A DNA stretch of 64,000 nucleotides from Ovoidimarina sediminis (GTDB lineage Bacteria; Pseudomonadota; Alphaproteobacteria; Rhodobacterales; Rhodobacteraceae). The position numbers were made by a program, and so were the translations under genes. The stretch's first letter is position 1, and every line of letters begins with the position of its first letter. Where the stretch lies: NCBI RefSeq assembly GCF_032586175.1, contig NZ_JAWHTE010000002.1, positions 124,001 to 188,000 of the forward strand. The letters are read 5' to 3'. Below are positions 33,046-41,899 of this stretch, piece after piece. The notes below the pieces were generated by a model. That model was given only the letters and a program-made list of their open reading frames with translations, was not told where the DNA came from and made no database searches.

Positions 33046-33666
33046 TCAGGTGAAGGGGATCACGAGGCCCACGGCGATCAGCATGAGCCCCGCGGCCGTG
33101 TTGGTGCGGCGCAACGCGGTGGGCGAGGTGAGAAGGCGACGCGCGCGATCGATGAAGAAGGCGAAGGCGATGTTGCCCAGAAGCGGCACGATCAGCGAGG
33201 CGGTGACGATGGCCGCGATATCGGGGCCGGTGACGCGGGTGAGATCGAAGAAGCCGGGCAGCACGCCCATGTAGAAGAGGATGGCCTTGGGGTTGCCGAG
33301 GATCACGGCGACGCCGGCGAGGAACCCCGCCCATTTGCCGGGGCGGGTGAGGCGGCTGTCGGTGGCGATCGTCTTGTCGCGGGTTTTCAGGATCAGGGCG
33401 CCCATGGCGAGGAAGACGAGGGCGGCGACGAATTTCAGCACGGTCATGGCGCCCGCGAAGGAGGAGACCACCCAGGCCACGCCGAGGATCGCGAGAAGCG
33501 GCCAGAGCACATCGCCCACGACGACGCCGAGCGCGAGGGGCCAGGCGGCGTGGAAGCCGCCCGACAGGGCGCGGGCGGTGAGCGCGACCCAGACCGGCCC
33601 CGGGGTGAGGAACAGGATCAGGAGCGCGCCGCAATAGAGCGCGAGGTCGGCGGGCGAGATCGTCAT
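33046..33666 (-). CDS. LysE/RhtB family amino acid exporter
   Basis: The 206-residue protein has six hydrophobic segments and the LysE family signature at the N-terminus (LILFLTPGPVWVALTARALS GG-type motif) plus LVFLAMGALILKTRD and GVAVILGNPKAILFYMGVLP. This family exports basic, neutral or hydroxylated amino acids. The substrate is not readable. It lies between recF and the divergent secreted protein gene, not in an obvious operon. Confidence 0.92.
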   Translation of the reverse strand: MTISPADLALYCGALLILFLTPGPVWVALTARALSGGFHAAWPLALGVVVGDVLWPLLAILGVAWVVSSFAGAMTVLKFVAALVFLAMGALILKTRDKTIATDSRLTRPGKWAGFLAGVAVILGNPKAILFYMGVLPGFFDLTRVTGPDIAAIVTASLIVPLLGNIAFAFFIDRARRLLTSPTALRRTNTAAGLMLIAVGLVIPFT

Positions 33667-33822
33667 GGGTGCCGCTTAGGCCCGTGGGGGAGCGGGGGCA
33701 AGATGTGGTGTGAGGGGAAGCCGCGCGGTCGACAGGCCGTGGGCTGGCGAACCGACGGTCGGGCGGCGCGGTTTATCCCGCAGCCCCGTGTGCCGGGTAT
33801 TCGGTGCGCCCAGGGTCACCAT

Positions 33823-33851
33823 ATCGCCAGACCGGGGGACGGTCTGGCGAT
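33823..33851. repeat. perfect 12-bp inverted repeat between recF and lysE-like gene
   Basis: ATCGCCAGACCG and its exact complement flank a 5-base loop. There is no T-run on either side, so it may be a factor-independent processing hairpin or an operator. It lies 77 bases beyond the recF stop codon. Confidence 0.65.
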
Positions 33852-33927
33852 CGCGTGGCGGCTGCGCCGCTGTTCACGCTCAGCAGCGGAGCGGGAGGGA
33901 GACTGTAGGCCCGGCGGGCCGGGGCGT

Positions 33928-35016
33928 TCAGAGCGCGCGGAGCGTGGAGGCGCCGTCGGTGTCGGTGAGTTCGAGGTATTGCGCGCGGTCGCCCAGGGCA
34001 TCGTAGAGGCCCTTCTCGGTACCGGTGAGCCAGGCCTGGCCGCCGAGCGCGCAGATCTCGTCGTAAAGGGCCGCGCGGCGGTTCGGGTCGAGATGGGCCG
34101 CGACCTCATCGAGGAGGAGGATGGGGGCGAGGCCGGTTTCCTCGGCCAGAGCGCGGGAGTTGGCGAGGATCAGCGAGATCAGAAGCGCCTTCTGTTCGCC
34201 GGTGGAACATTGCGCGGCGTCGACGCCCTTGGCGCGGTAGATGCCGCGCAGGTCGGCGCGGTGGGGGCCGACAAGCGAGCGGCCCGCGCGCAGATCGGCC
34301 GGGCGGCTTCGGGCGAGGGCCTGGGCGAGATCTTCCGCCGCCTCGGGTTCTTCAAGCGTCAGGTCGGCGGCGGGGAAGACGGTTTCGGCATCCTCCTGCG
34401 CGCCCGCGATCCGGGCGAGCGCGGTGGCGCGGTGGGCGCGGATCTTCGTGCCGTTCTCGGCCATCTGCGCCTCAAGCGCGGCGTACCAGTGGGGATCGGT
34501 AACGCCATCCTTCAGAAGCCGGTTTCGCTCGCGCATGGCGCGGTCATAGGCGAGCGAGGCCTCGGCATGGGCGGGTTCGAAGCTGAGCGTCATGCGGTCG
34601 AGGAAGCGGCGGCGACCCTCGGCGCCCTCGATCCAGAGCCTGTCCATCGACGGCACGAGCCAGAGGATGCGGGCGATGCGGCCCAGCGCCGTCTGGGGCG
34701 CCGTCTTGCCGTCGATGCGAAGCTGGCGCGGGCTGCCCGGTTCGGCGCGGGTGTCGATCTCGTGGATCTGGGGGCCGGAGCGGAGGGTGGCGGCGATCTT
34801 CCAGCCCAGCGCCTCGGGTCGGCGGATCAGATCCTCGCTTGCCGCCCGGCGGAGGCCGCGGCCGGGGGAGAGGAGCGAGATGGCTTCGAGGATGTTGGTT
34901 TTGCCCGCGCCGTTGGGGCCGTGGATGGCGACGGGGCGCGCGTCAACCTCGATCTCCGTCCGGTGGTGGGATCGGAAATGCGAAAGCGTGAGCGACAGGA
35001 TCGCGAGATCTGGCAT
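33928..35016 (-). CDS. recF: DNA replication and repair protein RecF
   Basis: RecF is an SMC-like ATPase that loads RecA at gaps. The 362-residue protein has Walker A IHGPNGAGKTNILEAISLLS, the RecF N-terminal LTLSHFRSHHRTE, the ABC-type signature QCSTGEQKALLISLILA, and Walker B APILLLDEVAAHLDPNRRAAL. Length is normal for the family. It is 53 bp downstream of dnaN, consistent with the conserved dnaN-recF pair. Confidence 0.97.
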   Translation of the reverse strand: MPDLAILSLTLSHFRSHHRTEIEVDARPVAIHGPNGAGKTNILEAISLLSPGRGLRRAASEDLIRRPEALGWKIAATLRSGPQIHEIDTRAEPGSPRQLRIDGKTAPQTALGRIARILWLVPSMDRLWIEGAEGRRRFLDRMTLSFEPAHAEASLAYDRAMRERNRLLKDGVTDPHWYAALEAQMAENGTKIRAHRATALARIAGAQEDAETVFPAADLTLEEPEAAEDLAQALARSRPADLRAGRSLVGPHRADLRGIYRAKGVDAAQCSTGEQKALLISLILANSRALAEETGLAPILLLDEVAAHLDPNRRAALYDEICALGGQAWLTGTEKGLYDALGDRAQYLELTDTDGASTLRAL

Positions 35017-35069
35017 GGGGTGTCAGCCCCCGGTCGGCACGCGCCTTGCGACAGGCCCGGTCGCCCCGG

Positions 35070-36188
35070 TCACACGCGCATCGGCATGACGACGAAGATC
35101 GCGCTTTTGTCGTTGCCTTCGTGCATGAGCGTCGGGCGGTCGGGCGTGTCGAAGAGGAACACCGCGTTCTCGCGATCGACCTGGCTGGCGATTTCGAGGA
35201 GGTACTTGGCGTTGAAGCCGATTTCGAGCGCCTCGTCACCATAGGCCACGGCCAGTTCCTCTTCCGCCGCGCCGCTGTCGGGGGCGTTGACGGACAGCAC
35301 GAGCTTGTCTTCGCCGAGGTTCAGCTTCACCGCGCGGGAGCGTTCGGAGGAGACGGTGGCCACGCGATCGACGGCGCGGGCGAATTCGGCGGCGTCGACC
35401 TCGAGCTTGCGGGCGTTCGATTGCGGGATGACGCGGGAATAATCGGGGAAGGTGCCGTCGATGACCTTCGAGGTGAGCGTGATTTCGGGCGTGGCGAAGC
35501 GCACCTTGGTTTCGGAGACGGAGACGGCGATCTGCGCCTCGTCATCATCGAGAAGCTTGCGGAGTTCGCCGACGGTTTTGCGAGGCACGATGACGCCCGG
35601 CATGGTTTCAGCGCCCTCGGGCAGATCGGCGTCGATACGGGCGAGGCGGTGGCCGTCGGTGGCGACGCAGCGAAGCGCCTGGCCGTCTTCACCGGTCGCC
35701 ACATGCATGTAGACGCCGTTGAGGTAGTAGCGGGTTTCCTCGGTCGAGATGGCGAATTTCGACTTGTCGAAGAGGCGGCGGAGAAGCGGCGCGGGGGCGG
35801 TGAAGTTCGCGTCGTAATCCGTCGATGTCATCACCGGGAAATCCTCGCGCGGGAGCGTGGCGAGGGTGAAGTGGGAGCGCCCGGCCTCGACCGACATGCG
35901 GCCCGAGGCGCCGTCATCGGCCAGCGTGACAAGCGCGCCGTCGGGCAGCTTACGGACAATTTCGTGCAGCGTGACGGCAGGCACGGTGGTGGCGCCGGCG
36001 CGTTCGACCTGGGCCGGGGCCTTGTCGACCACCTCGATATCGAGATCGGTGGCGCGGAAGGTGACGGTATCGCCGTCGGCCTCGATCAGGACATTGGCGA
36101 GGATCGGGATCGTGTTGCGCCGTTCCACAACCGATTGCGCCTGGGCCACCGCCCGGAGAAGCGCCGCGCGTTCGATGGAGAATTTCAT
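35070..36188 (-). CDS. dnaN: DNA polymerase III subunit beta (sliding clamp)
   Basis: The 372-residue protein begins MKFSIERAALLRAVAQAQSV and has the three repeated clamp domains of DnaN, with family landmarks such as NTIPILANVLIEA, GRSHFTLATLPREDFPVM, and the terminal PTLMHEGNDKSAIFVVMPMRV. It is the processivity clamp for polymerase III. In most bacteria dnaA lies directly upstream, but here the upstream gene on the same strand is an M24 hydrolase about 160 bp away. The leader contains a direct repeat, GGTGCCCGG. Confidence 0.98.
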   Translation of the reverse strand: MKFSIERAALLRAVAQAQSVVERRNTIPILANVLIEADGDTVTFRATDLDIEVVDKAPAQVERAGATTVPAVTLHEIVRKLPDGALVTLADDGASGRMSVEAGRSHFTLATLPREDFPVMTSTDYDANFTAPAPLLRRLFDKSKFAISTEETRYYLNGVYMHVATGEDGQALRCVATDGHRLARIDADLPEGAETMPGVIVPRKTVGELRKLLDDDEAQIAVSVSETKVRFATPEITLTSKVIDGTFPDYSRVIPQSNARKLEVDAAEFARAVDRVATVSSERSRAVKLNLGEDKLVLSVNAPDSGAAEEELAVAYGDEALEIGFNAKYLLEIASQVDRENAVFLFDTPDRPTLMHEGNDKSAIFVVMPMRV

Positions 36189-36352
36189 CGCTCTCTCTTT
36201 CGTCCCTGGTGCCCGGAACTAGGTGCCCGGGACCGAGAGACTACTAGCGGTTGCGGTGAGTGCAATGGGTTTTGCACCGATTTGTGCTGGGCGTGGCGCG
36301 GGCGCGACCGAAAAGGCAGCGGTTTGGGCGGGGGTTGCGGATTCGGGGCCCG

Positions 36353-37531
36353 TCAGCCCTTGACCAGAAGTTCCCTGGGCACGTCTGCGAGGCATTCCGG
36401 GGCCCCGTCTGTGATGGCGATGCTTTCGGTGATCTCGAGCCCCCAATCCTCCATCCAGAGGCCTGTCATGAAATGGAAGGTCATGCCCGGTTCAAGCTCG
36501 GTGCGGTCGCCGGGGCGGAGCGACATGGTGCGCTCGCCCCAGTCGGGCGGGTAGCTGAGGCCGATGGGGTAGCCGGTGCGGTTGTCTTTCTCGATCCCCT
36601 GGCGGGCGAGGACGGCGAAGAAGGCGCGCGCGATATCCTCGCAGGTGTTACCGGGGCGGGCGGCGTCGAGCCCCGCCTCCATCCCTTCGAGCACGGCCTT
36701 TTCGGCCTCGGTCATCGCGGTCGGCGGGGTGCCGAGGAAAACGGTGCGCGAGAGCGGGCAGTGGTAGCGGTGACGGACGCCCGCGATTTCGAAGAAGGTG
36801 CCTTCGCCGTCCTTCAGAGGCGCGTCATCCCAGGTGAGATGCGGGGCGGCGGCGTCGGAGCCAGACGGCAGGAGCGGCACGATGGCGGGGTAATCGCCGC
36901 CTGCGCCGATCTCATCCGACCAGCGGACGCCTTCGGCCTGGATGCGGGCGGCGAGATCGCATTTGCGGAGGCCCGGTTCTGCGATCTCGGCGATCATGCG
37001 GTGCATGCGGGAAACGAGGTGGCCGGCCTCGCGCATGAGCGCGAGTTCGGGGGCGGATTTCACGGCGCGCTGCCAGTTCACGAGCGCGGTGGCGTCGGAG
37101 ATCTTCGCATCGGGGAGCCCGACGGTCAGGTGCGCGTGGGCGGCGGCGGTGTACCAGTAATTGTCCATCTCCACCCCGATCCGGGCGGTGGCCCAGCCGC
37201 GGCGCGCGATCTCGGCGGCGAGCACCTGCATCGGGTGGCGTTCGGTGGACTGAACGTAGTGATCTTCGTAGCCGACGATATCGCCCTCGGGCAGGCGCGT
37301 GGTGCGCCGCGCCCCGGCGGCATCCTGCCCCCGGCCGAACCAGATCGGATCGTGATCGGTGTGCAGCAGGACGCATTGGTGGACGTAGAAGGACCAGCCG
37401 TCATAGCCCGTGAGCCAGGCCATGTTCGACGGGTCGGAGACGACGATCAGATCGATCCCGCGCGCGGCCATGGCGCGGCGCGTCTTGTCGACGCGGCGGG
37501 CGTATTCGGCGGCCTCGAACGGCGGCCTCAC
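36353..37531 (-). CDS. M24 family metallopeptidase, ectoine-hydrolase/Xaa-Pro type
   Basis: The 392-residue protein has the N-terminal creatinase-like domain and the pita-bread catalytic domain. WLTGYDGWSFYVHQ matches ectoine hydrolases of the DoeA/EutD group. Family ligand positions include the ERTMSLRPG-ELEPGMTFHF block with its late glutamate; the expected Asp-Asp pair is not obvious to me (the usual D-[AF] segment reads GEGTFFEIAGVRH). It begins with GTG, overlapping the permease stop codon by 4 bp (GTGA). Its position at the end of a polyamine-type ABC operon suggests it hydrolyses the imported compound. Proline dipeptides, ectoine-like amidines or opine-like compounds are all possible. 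Confidence 0.85.
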   Translation of the reverse strand: MRPPFEAAEYARRVDKTRRAMAARGIDLIVVSDPSNMAWLTGYDGWSFYVHQCVLLHTDHDPIWFGRGQDAAGARRTTRLPEGDIVGYEDHYVQSTERHPMQVLAAEIARRGWATARIGVEMDNYWYTAAAHAHLTVGLPDAKISDATALVNWQRAVKSAPELALMREAGHLVSRMHRMIAEIAEPGLRKCDLAARIQAEGVRWSDEIGAGGDYPAIVPLLPSGSDAAAPHLTWDDAPLKDGEGTFFEIAGVRHRYHCPLSRTVFLGTPPTAMTEAEKAVLEGMEAGLDAARPGNTCEDIARAFFAVLARQGIEKDNRTGYPIGLSYPPDWGERTMSLRPGDRTELEPGMTFHFMTGLWMEDWGLEITESIAITDGAPECLADVPRELLVKG

Positions 37532-38706
37532 CCCGGGGACATCCCGCGCAGGCGTTCGGACCGGCGGCGCAGAAGCTCGACCGTGGTAAGAAGCGCGATG
37601 GAGATGACGACGAGGATCGTGGCGACGGCGAGGATCGTCGGGCTGATCTGTTCGCGGAGGCCGGTGAACATCTGCCAGGGCAATGTCTGCTGGTTGGCGG
37701 AGCCGACGAAGAGCACGACGACAACCTCGTCGAACGACGTGATGAAGGCGAAGAGGCCGCCCGAGATCACGCCGGGCAGGATAAGGGGCATCTGCACCTT
37801 GAAGAAGGTGCGGACGGGCCCCGCGCCCATGTTGGCGGCCGCGCGGGTGAGCGAGTTGTCGAAGCCGACCAGCGTGGCCGTCACGGTGATGATGACGAAG
37901 GGGATGCCCAGCGCCGCATGGGCGAGGACGACGCCGATATAGGTGCCCTGAAGCCCGAGGCGGGAATAGAAGAAATACATCCCCGCCGCCGAGATGATGA
38001 GCGGCACGATCATGGGTGAAATCAGGATCGCCATGATCGCACGGCGGAAGGGCACGTGGGATTGCGACAGCCCGATGGCCGCGAGCGTGCCGAGCGACAC
38101 CGACAGGAGGGTGGCGGCCGGGGCGATCTGGACGGAATTTCTGAGTGCCTGCTGCCAGTCGGGGTTGGTGAAGAAATCCCTGTAGTGCTTCAGCGAATAG
38201 CCCGCCGGATCGAAAGCCAGCATTTCGGGCGTGAAGGTGAAGAAATCCTCGGCGTTGAAGGACAGCGGCATCACCACGACGATCGGCGCGATCAGGAAGA
38301 AGAAGATGATGCCGCAGATCAGAAGGAACGTGTTGTGCCAGAGAACCTGGAGCGGCGTGGCGTAGAGCGGTACGCCGGAACGGTAGCGCCCGGAGGCAAC
38401 CCAGTAACTGAGCCAGCCCAGCACCACGGCGACGAGGCCGCCGCCGACCGCGCCCTTGATGCCCGCGAGCAGGAAGCCCACGATCGCGAAGACCACGACG
38501 GCGGCGATTCGGCCCTGCTTGGGCGCCAGGAAGCTGACGAGGATATAGGCCGTGAGCGCGCCGGCGATGGCGCCGGCGGCGAGGCCCAGAAGCGAACTTC
38601 CGAACGATGTGCCGAGGACGAGGCCGAAGAAGGCCCCGGCCGCAGCGACCACCGGGATGGTGAAGCTCATCAGATCGGGTTTTGCGCGGGTGTCGGTCAG
38701 GCTCAT
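37528..38706 (-). CDS. ABC transporter permease, PotC-like, with N-terminal extension
   Basis: At 392 residues it is about 120 longer than usual PotC/YdcV permeases. The extra N-terminus has three to four hydrophobic helices (for example PVVAAAGAFFGLVLGTSFGS and GRIAAVVVFAIVGFLLAG). The canonical permease follows, with the EAA-type coupling loop AAANMGAGPVRTFFKVQMPL. It forms the channel with the adjacent permease, for a polyamine- or opine-like substrate. The gene overlaps the M24 gene by 4 bp and starts 5 bp after the other permease gene ends. Confidence 0.93.
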   Translation of the reverse strand: MSLTDTRAKPDLMSFTIPVVAAAGAFFGLVLGTSFGSSLLGLAAGAIAGALTAYILVSFLAPKQGRIAAVVVFAIVGFLLAGIKGAVGGGLVAVVLGWLSYWVASGRYRSGVPLYATPLQVLWHNTFLLICGIIFFFLIAPIVVVMPLSFNAEDFFTFTPEMLAFDPAGYSLKHYRDFFTNPDWQQALRNSVQIAPAATLLSVSLGTLAAIGLSQSHVPFRRAIMAILISPMIVPLIISAAGMYFFYSRLGLQGTYIGVVLAHAALGIPFVIITVTATLVGFDNSLTRAAANMGAGPVRTFFKVQMPLILPGVISGGLFAFITSFDEVVVVLFVGSANQQTLPWQMFTGLREQISPTILAVATILVVISIALLTTVELLRRRSERLRGMSPG

Positions 38707-38710
38707 GGCG

Positions 38711-40345
38711 TCACCCCAGGCTCACGTTGTCGATGCCGACGATGCGGTCGTAGATCCAGTAAAGCGCGAGGACGACGACCAGAAGGATCGTGCCCAGCGC
38801 CGCCGCCAGCCCCCAGTTGAGCGAGGACGAGATGTGATAGGCGATCCGGTTCGAGATGAACGTGCCGGTGGTGCCGCCCACAAGCTCCGGCGTGATATAG
38901 TAGCCGATGGCGAGGATGAAGACGAGGATACAGCCCGCGCCGATCCCCGGCACGGATTGCGGGAAGTAGACGCGCCAGAACGCCGTCCAGTTCGTGGCGC
39001 CGAGCGATTTGGCGGCGCGGACGTAGGAGGGCGGGATCGTCTTCATCACCGAGTAGAGCGGCAGGATCATGAACGGCAGAAGAATATGCGTCATGGCGAC
39101 GATGGTGCCGAACTGGTTGTTGATCATGACGAGCCGCGCGTCATCGGCGACAAGGCCCATCCAGACGAGGATGTCGTTGATCACCCCCTGCTGCTGCAGA
39201 AGCACCTTCCAGGCGCTGGTGCGGACGAGAAGCGATGTCCAGAACGGGAGAAGAACGAGGATCAGGAGCACGTTCGAGGTGCGCAAGGGCAGCGAGGCCA
39301 AGAGGAACGCGATCGGATAGCCCAGGAGCACGCAGGAGATCGTGATCACGAGGGACATGAAGAGCGTTCGCTTGAACAGGAGAATGTAGATCGCCTGATC
39401 GTCGGGCTGAGCCTCGATGCCAGACGGCGTTTTCTGCAGGTCGACCGCTGTAAGGAAGTAGCCCGGCGTGTATTCGGGCGCGAAGGCCTTGATCGTGCCC
39501 CAGACTTCGACTTCGGCCCAGTCTTCCTCGATTTCGAGGAACTGATCCTTGATCGACACGCTTTCGAAATCCGCCGCCGCGTCGATGGCGGTGGCGAGGA
39601 GATCGCCGTGGGGGCCGTCATAGCTTGAAATGAAGCCCGCCCGCTCGCTTGTCAGGTCGCGGTAGAGCATCGTGTAGAGGATATCTTCGGGTTCTTCCTC
39701 GGCGAGGACATCGTCGTTCGCCTCGGTGACGACCGCTTCCCATGCCGACCAGGCGGAGGCGGTATCGACGAGGATCTCGCGCGCGCCGTCGTCGTTCATC
39801 AGGTCGATCCAGGTGGCCGGATCTTCCCAGGCCGGATCGAGATCCTGGAACTGGTCGGTATAGATATCGGTATCCATCCGCCCGATGCCCCGGCCCGTGC
39901 GCCGGAACAGCGACGAGATGCCGGTGGTTTCGTAGTTCAGGCGGGACCCCAGACGGGTGTGTTCCTTGAACTCCTCGGCGCGGAACAGATCGATGTAGAT
40001 GGCGGCGAAGACATCTTCGCCCGGCGCCTCGCCGCTTTCGTAATCCCAGTCTTCGAGCGCCACGACGGTGCGCGGCAGCGTTTCGGAGACGATCTGGTTT
40101 TCGACCGACCGGAACAGCATGTCGACGATCGGGGCGATGAAGCTGACGAGGATGAAGATCAGGAGCGGCGCGATCAGGGCGAGGGCGCGGATTTTCTGGC
40201 GGCGGAGCGCGCGGGCGAGACTTTTCTTGAGCGGGGTGCCGTCGGCGGCGAGCATCGGCCCGTCCTTGGCGCGGTCGGCGTTGCGGAGCGCGTTGTCGGG
40301 CGTCGCGCCGGTGACTTGATCGGGTCCTGCGGTGGCGTCCGTCAT
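38711..40345 (-). CDS. ABC transporter permease, PotB-like, with large periplasmic insert
   Basis: The 544-residue protein is roughly twice normal length. After a first helix (ALALIAPLLIFILVSFIAPI) comes an acidic insert of about 200 residues (for example LEDWDYESGEAPGEDVFAAI), probably periplasmic, and then the normal helices with the coupling loop RAAKSLGATNWTAFWRVYFP. The insert contacts the binding protein, by inference. The gene is tightly spaced between DUF1330 and the second permease. Long-form PotB-like permeases of this kind are familiar from marine Rhodobacterales annotations, to my knowledge. Confidence 0.93.
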   Translation of the reverse strand: MTDATAGPDQVTGATPDNALRNADRAKDGPMLAADGTPLKKSLARALRRQKIRALALIAPLLIFILVSFIAPIVDMLFRSVENQIVSETLPRTVVALEDWDYESGEAPGEDVFAAIYIDLFRAEEFKEHTRLGSRLNYETTGISSLFRRTGRGIGRMDTDIYTDQFQDLDPAWEDPATWIDLMNDDGAREILVDTASAWSAWEAVVTEANDDVLAEEEPEDILYTMLYRDLTSERAGFISSYDGPHGDLLATAIDAAADFESVSIKDQFLEIEEDWAEVEVWGTIKAFAPEYTPGYFLTAVDLQKTPSGIEAQPDDQAIYILLFKRTLFMSLVITISCVLLGYPIAFLLASLPLRTSNVLLILVLLPFWTSLLVRTSAWKVLLQQQGVINDILVWMGLVADDARLVMINNQFGTIVAMTHILLPFMILPLYSVMKTIPPSYVRAAKSLGATNWTAFWRVYFPQSVPGIGAGCILVFILAIGYYITPELVGGTTGTFISNRIAYHISSSLNWGLAAALGTILLVVVLALYWIYDRIVGIDNVSLG

Positions 40346-40346
40346 G

Positions 40347-40634
40347 TTATGTTCCCTCGACGATCACGACGTCGCTTTCGGCATTGGCGCGGCGGATCGC
40401 GGCCACTTCCTGGTAGGCCGGGTCGTCCCAGGCCGCGAGCGCCTGGGCGTAGCTGTCGAACTCGACAATCACGTGGCGCTGGAGGAGGCTGCCTTCCTTC
40501 GTGTCGGAGGTGCCGCCGCGGACGATGAAGCGCCCGCCCAAGCCTTCGATGATCGGCGTGTCGCGGCGAATATACTCCTGGTACGGCTCGGGATTGGTGA
40601 CCGAGACGTGAATGATCCAGTAGCCCTTCGCCAT
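40347..40634 (-). CDS. DUF1330 domain-containing protein
   Basis: The 95-residue protein MAKGYWIIHVSVTNPEPYQE is a ferredoxin-fold DUF1330 member, with GGRFIVRGG and VIVEFDSYAQALAAWDDPAYQ as family landmarks. Such dimeric alpha/beta proteins have no firm function; several relatives are isomerase- or monooxygenase-like. It sits inside the ABC operon, between the binding protein and the permeases, with 1 bp to the next gene, so it is likely co-expressed and related to handling of the imported compound. Confidence 0.9.
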   Translation of the reverse strand: MAKGYWIIHVSVTNPEPYQEYIRRDTPIIEGLGGRFIVRGGTSDTKEGSLLQRHVIVEFDSYAQALAAWDDPAYQEVAAIRRANAESDVVIVEGT

Positions 40635-40712
40635 GCGTTCTGTCCCCCGGGGTGTTTCAGTGTGCCGCCGGGCGGAAAGGCCGCCCGGCTGCGTGGTTCT
40701 GGAAGCCGGCCC

Positions 40713-41825
40713 TTACTGGGCGAGCCAGGCCTGGAACTTGGCGTCCAGGTCGTCGCGATAGTCAGCCCACCATTCGTAGTTGTAGAGGAAGGTGTTCTTC
40801 GCGTTTTCCGGATCGGTCGGCATGTGCGGCGCCATTTCGATGCCGAGATCGGCATGGGTCGAAACCAGCGGTGCGGACGAGGCACGGGCCGGGCCGTAAG
40901 AGATCCACTTCGCCTGGTCGGCGAGGCGCTGGGTGTCGGTCGCGAAGCGCACGAAATCCTTCACGCGGTTCAGGCGCTCTTCCGGCAGGCCGGTCGGGAT
41001 GATCCAGCCGTCGAGGTCGAACACCTGGGCGTCCCAGAGCATGGCAACCGGCTGACCCTGCTCTTCGATGAGCGAGAACAGGCGGCCGTTATAGGTGGTG
41101 CCCATGACGACTTCGCCGTCGGCCAGAAGCTGCGGCGTGTCGGCGCCGGCGGACCACCAGATCACATCATCCTTGATCGTGTCGAGCTTGGCGAAAGCCT
41201 GTGCCTGGCCTTCTTCGGTTTCGAGCACGTCATAGACGTCTTCCTTGGCGACGCCGTCGCAGATCAGGGCCCATTCCATGTTGTTGATCGGGCGCTTTTC
41301 GAGCGAACGCTTGCCGGGGTAGGTTTCGGTGTCGAACATCGCGCAGATGCTGGTCGGCGGGTTATCCCCGACCATGTCGGTGCGGTAGCCGGCCGTCGTC
41401 GAGTAGACGATCTGCGGGATGTAGCAATCGGACACGATCAGATCGCCGAAATCCTCGGAGGCCGGGGTGCCGTCGGGCGCCGGGGCCAGGAGTTCGTCAT
41501 GGTCGATTTCCATGGCGAGGCCTTCGTCGCAGAGGCGGATGGCGTCGGAGGCCACCACATCCACGAGATCCCAGGTGACGTTGCCCGCTTCGTTCATGGC
41601 GCGGAGCTTGGCGACGGCTTCGGCCGAGCTTTCGTCCCACACCACTTCGAGGCCGTCGTTCATCGCCTTGTAGGGATCCGAATAGGCGTTGATCTGGCTT
41701 TGCTGATATGCGCCGCCCCAGCTGACGAGCGTCATGTTGTCAGACATGGCCGCGTGGCTTCCGGCGTAGGCAACGCCTGCCACGGCGAGGGCCGCGCCGG
41801 ACATCAGGATTGTCTTGGTTTTCAT
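40713..41825 (-). CDS. ABC transporter substrate-binding protein (PotD/spermidine type)
   Basis: The 370-residue protein has a signal peptide (MKTKTILMSGAALAVAGVAYA) and the type 2 periplasmic binding fold of PotD-like proteins (NMTLVSWGGAYQQSQINAY, AGNVTWDLVDVVASDAIRLC, DTPQLLADGEVVMGTTYNGR). It delivers the ligand to the permease pair. The chosen ATG follows AAGGAG; an in-frame start 24 bases upstream lacks support. Ligand class is polyamine, opine or related; the M24 neighbour suggests something hydrolysable. Confidence 0.94.
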   Translation of the reverse strand: MKTKTILMSGAALAVAGVAYAGSHAAMSDNMTLVSWGGAYQQSQINAYSDPYKAMNDGLEVVWDESSAEAVAKLRAMNEAGNVTWDLVDVVASDAIRLCDEGLAMEIDHDELLAPAPDGTPASEDFGDLIVSDCYIPQIVYSTTAGYRTDMVGDNPPTSICAMFDTETYPGKRSLEKRPINNMEWALICDGVAKEDVYDVLETEEGQAQAFAKLDTIKDDVIWWSAGADTPQLLADGEVVMGTTYNGRLFSLIEEQGQPVAMLWDAQVFDLDGWIIPTGLPEERLNRVKDFVRFATDTQRLADQAKWISYGPARASSAPLVSTHADLGIEMAPHMPTDPENAKNTFLYNYEWWADYRDDLDAKFQAWLAQ

Positions 41826-41899
41826 TCCTTGGTTTCTCCTTGCAAACATGCCCTTCTCGTTACCTCCCCCGGGTCGGGCATCGGCCCGGAGGATATCTC

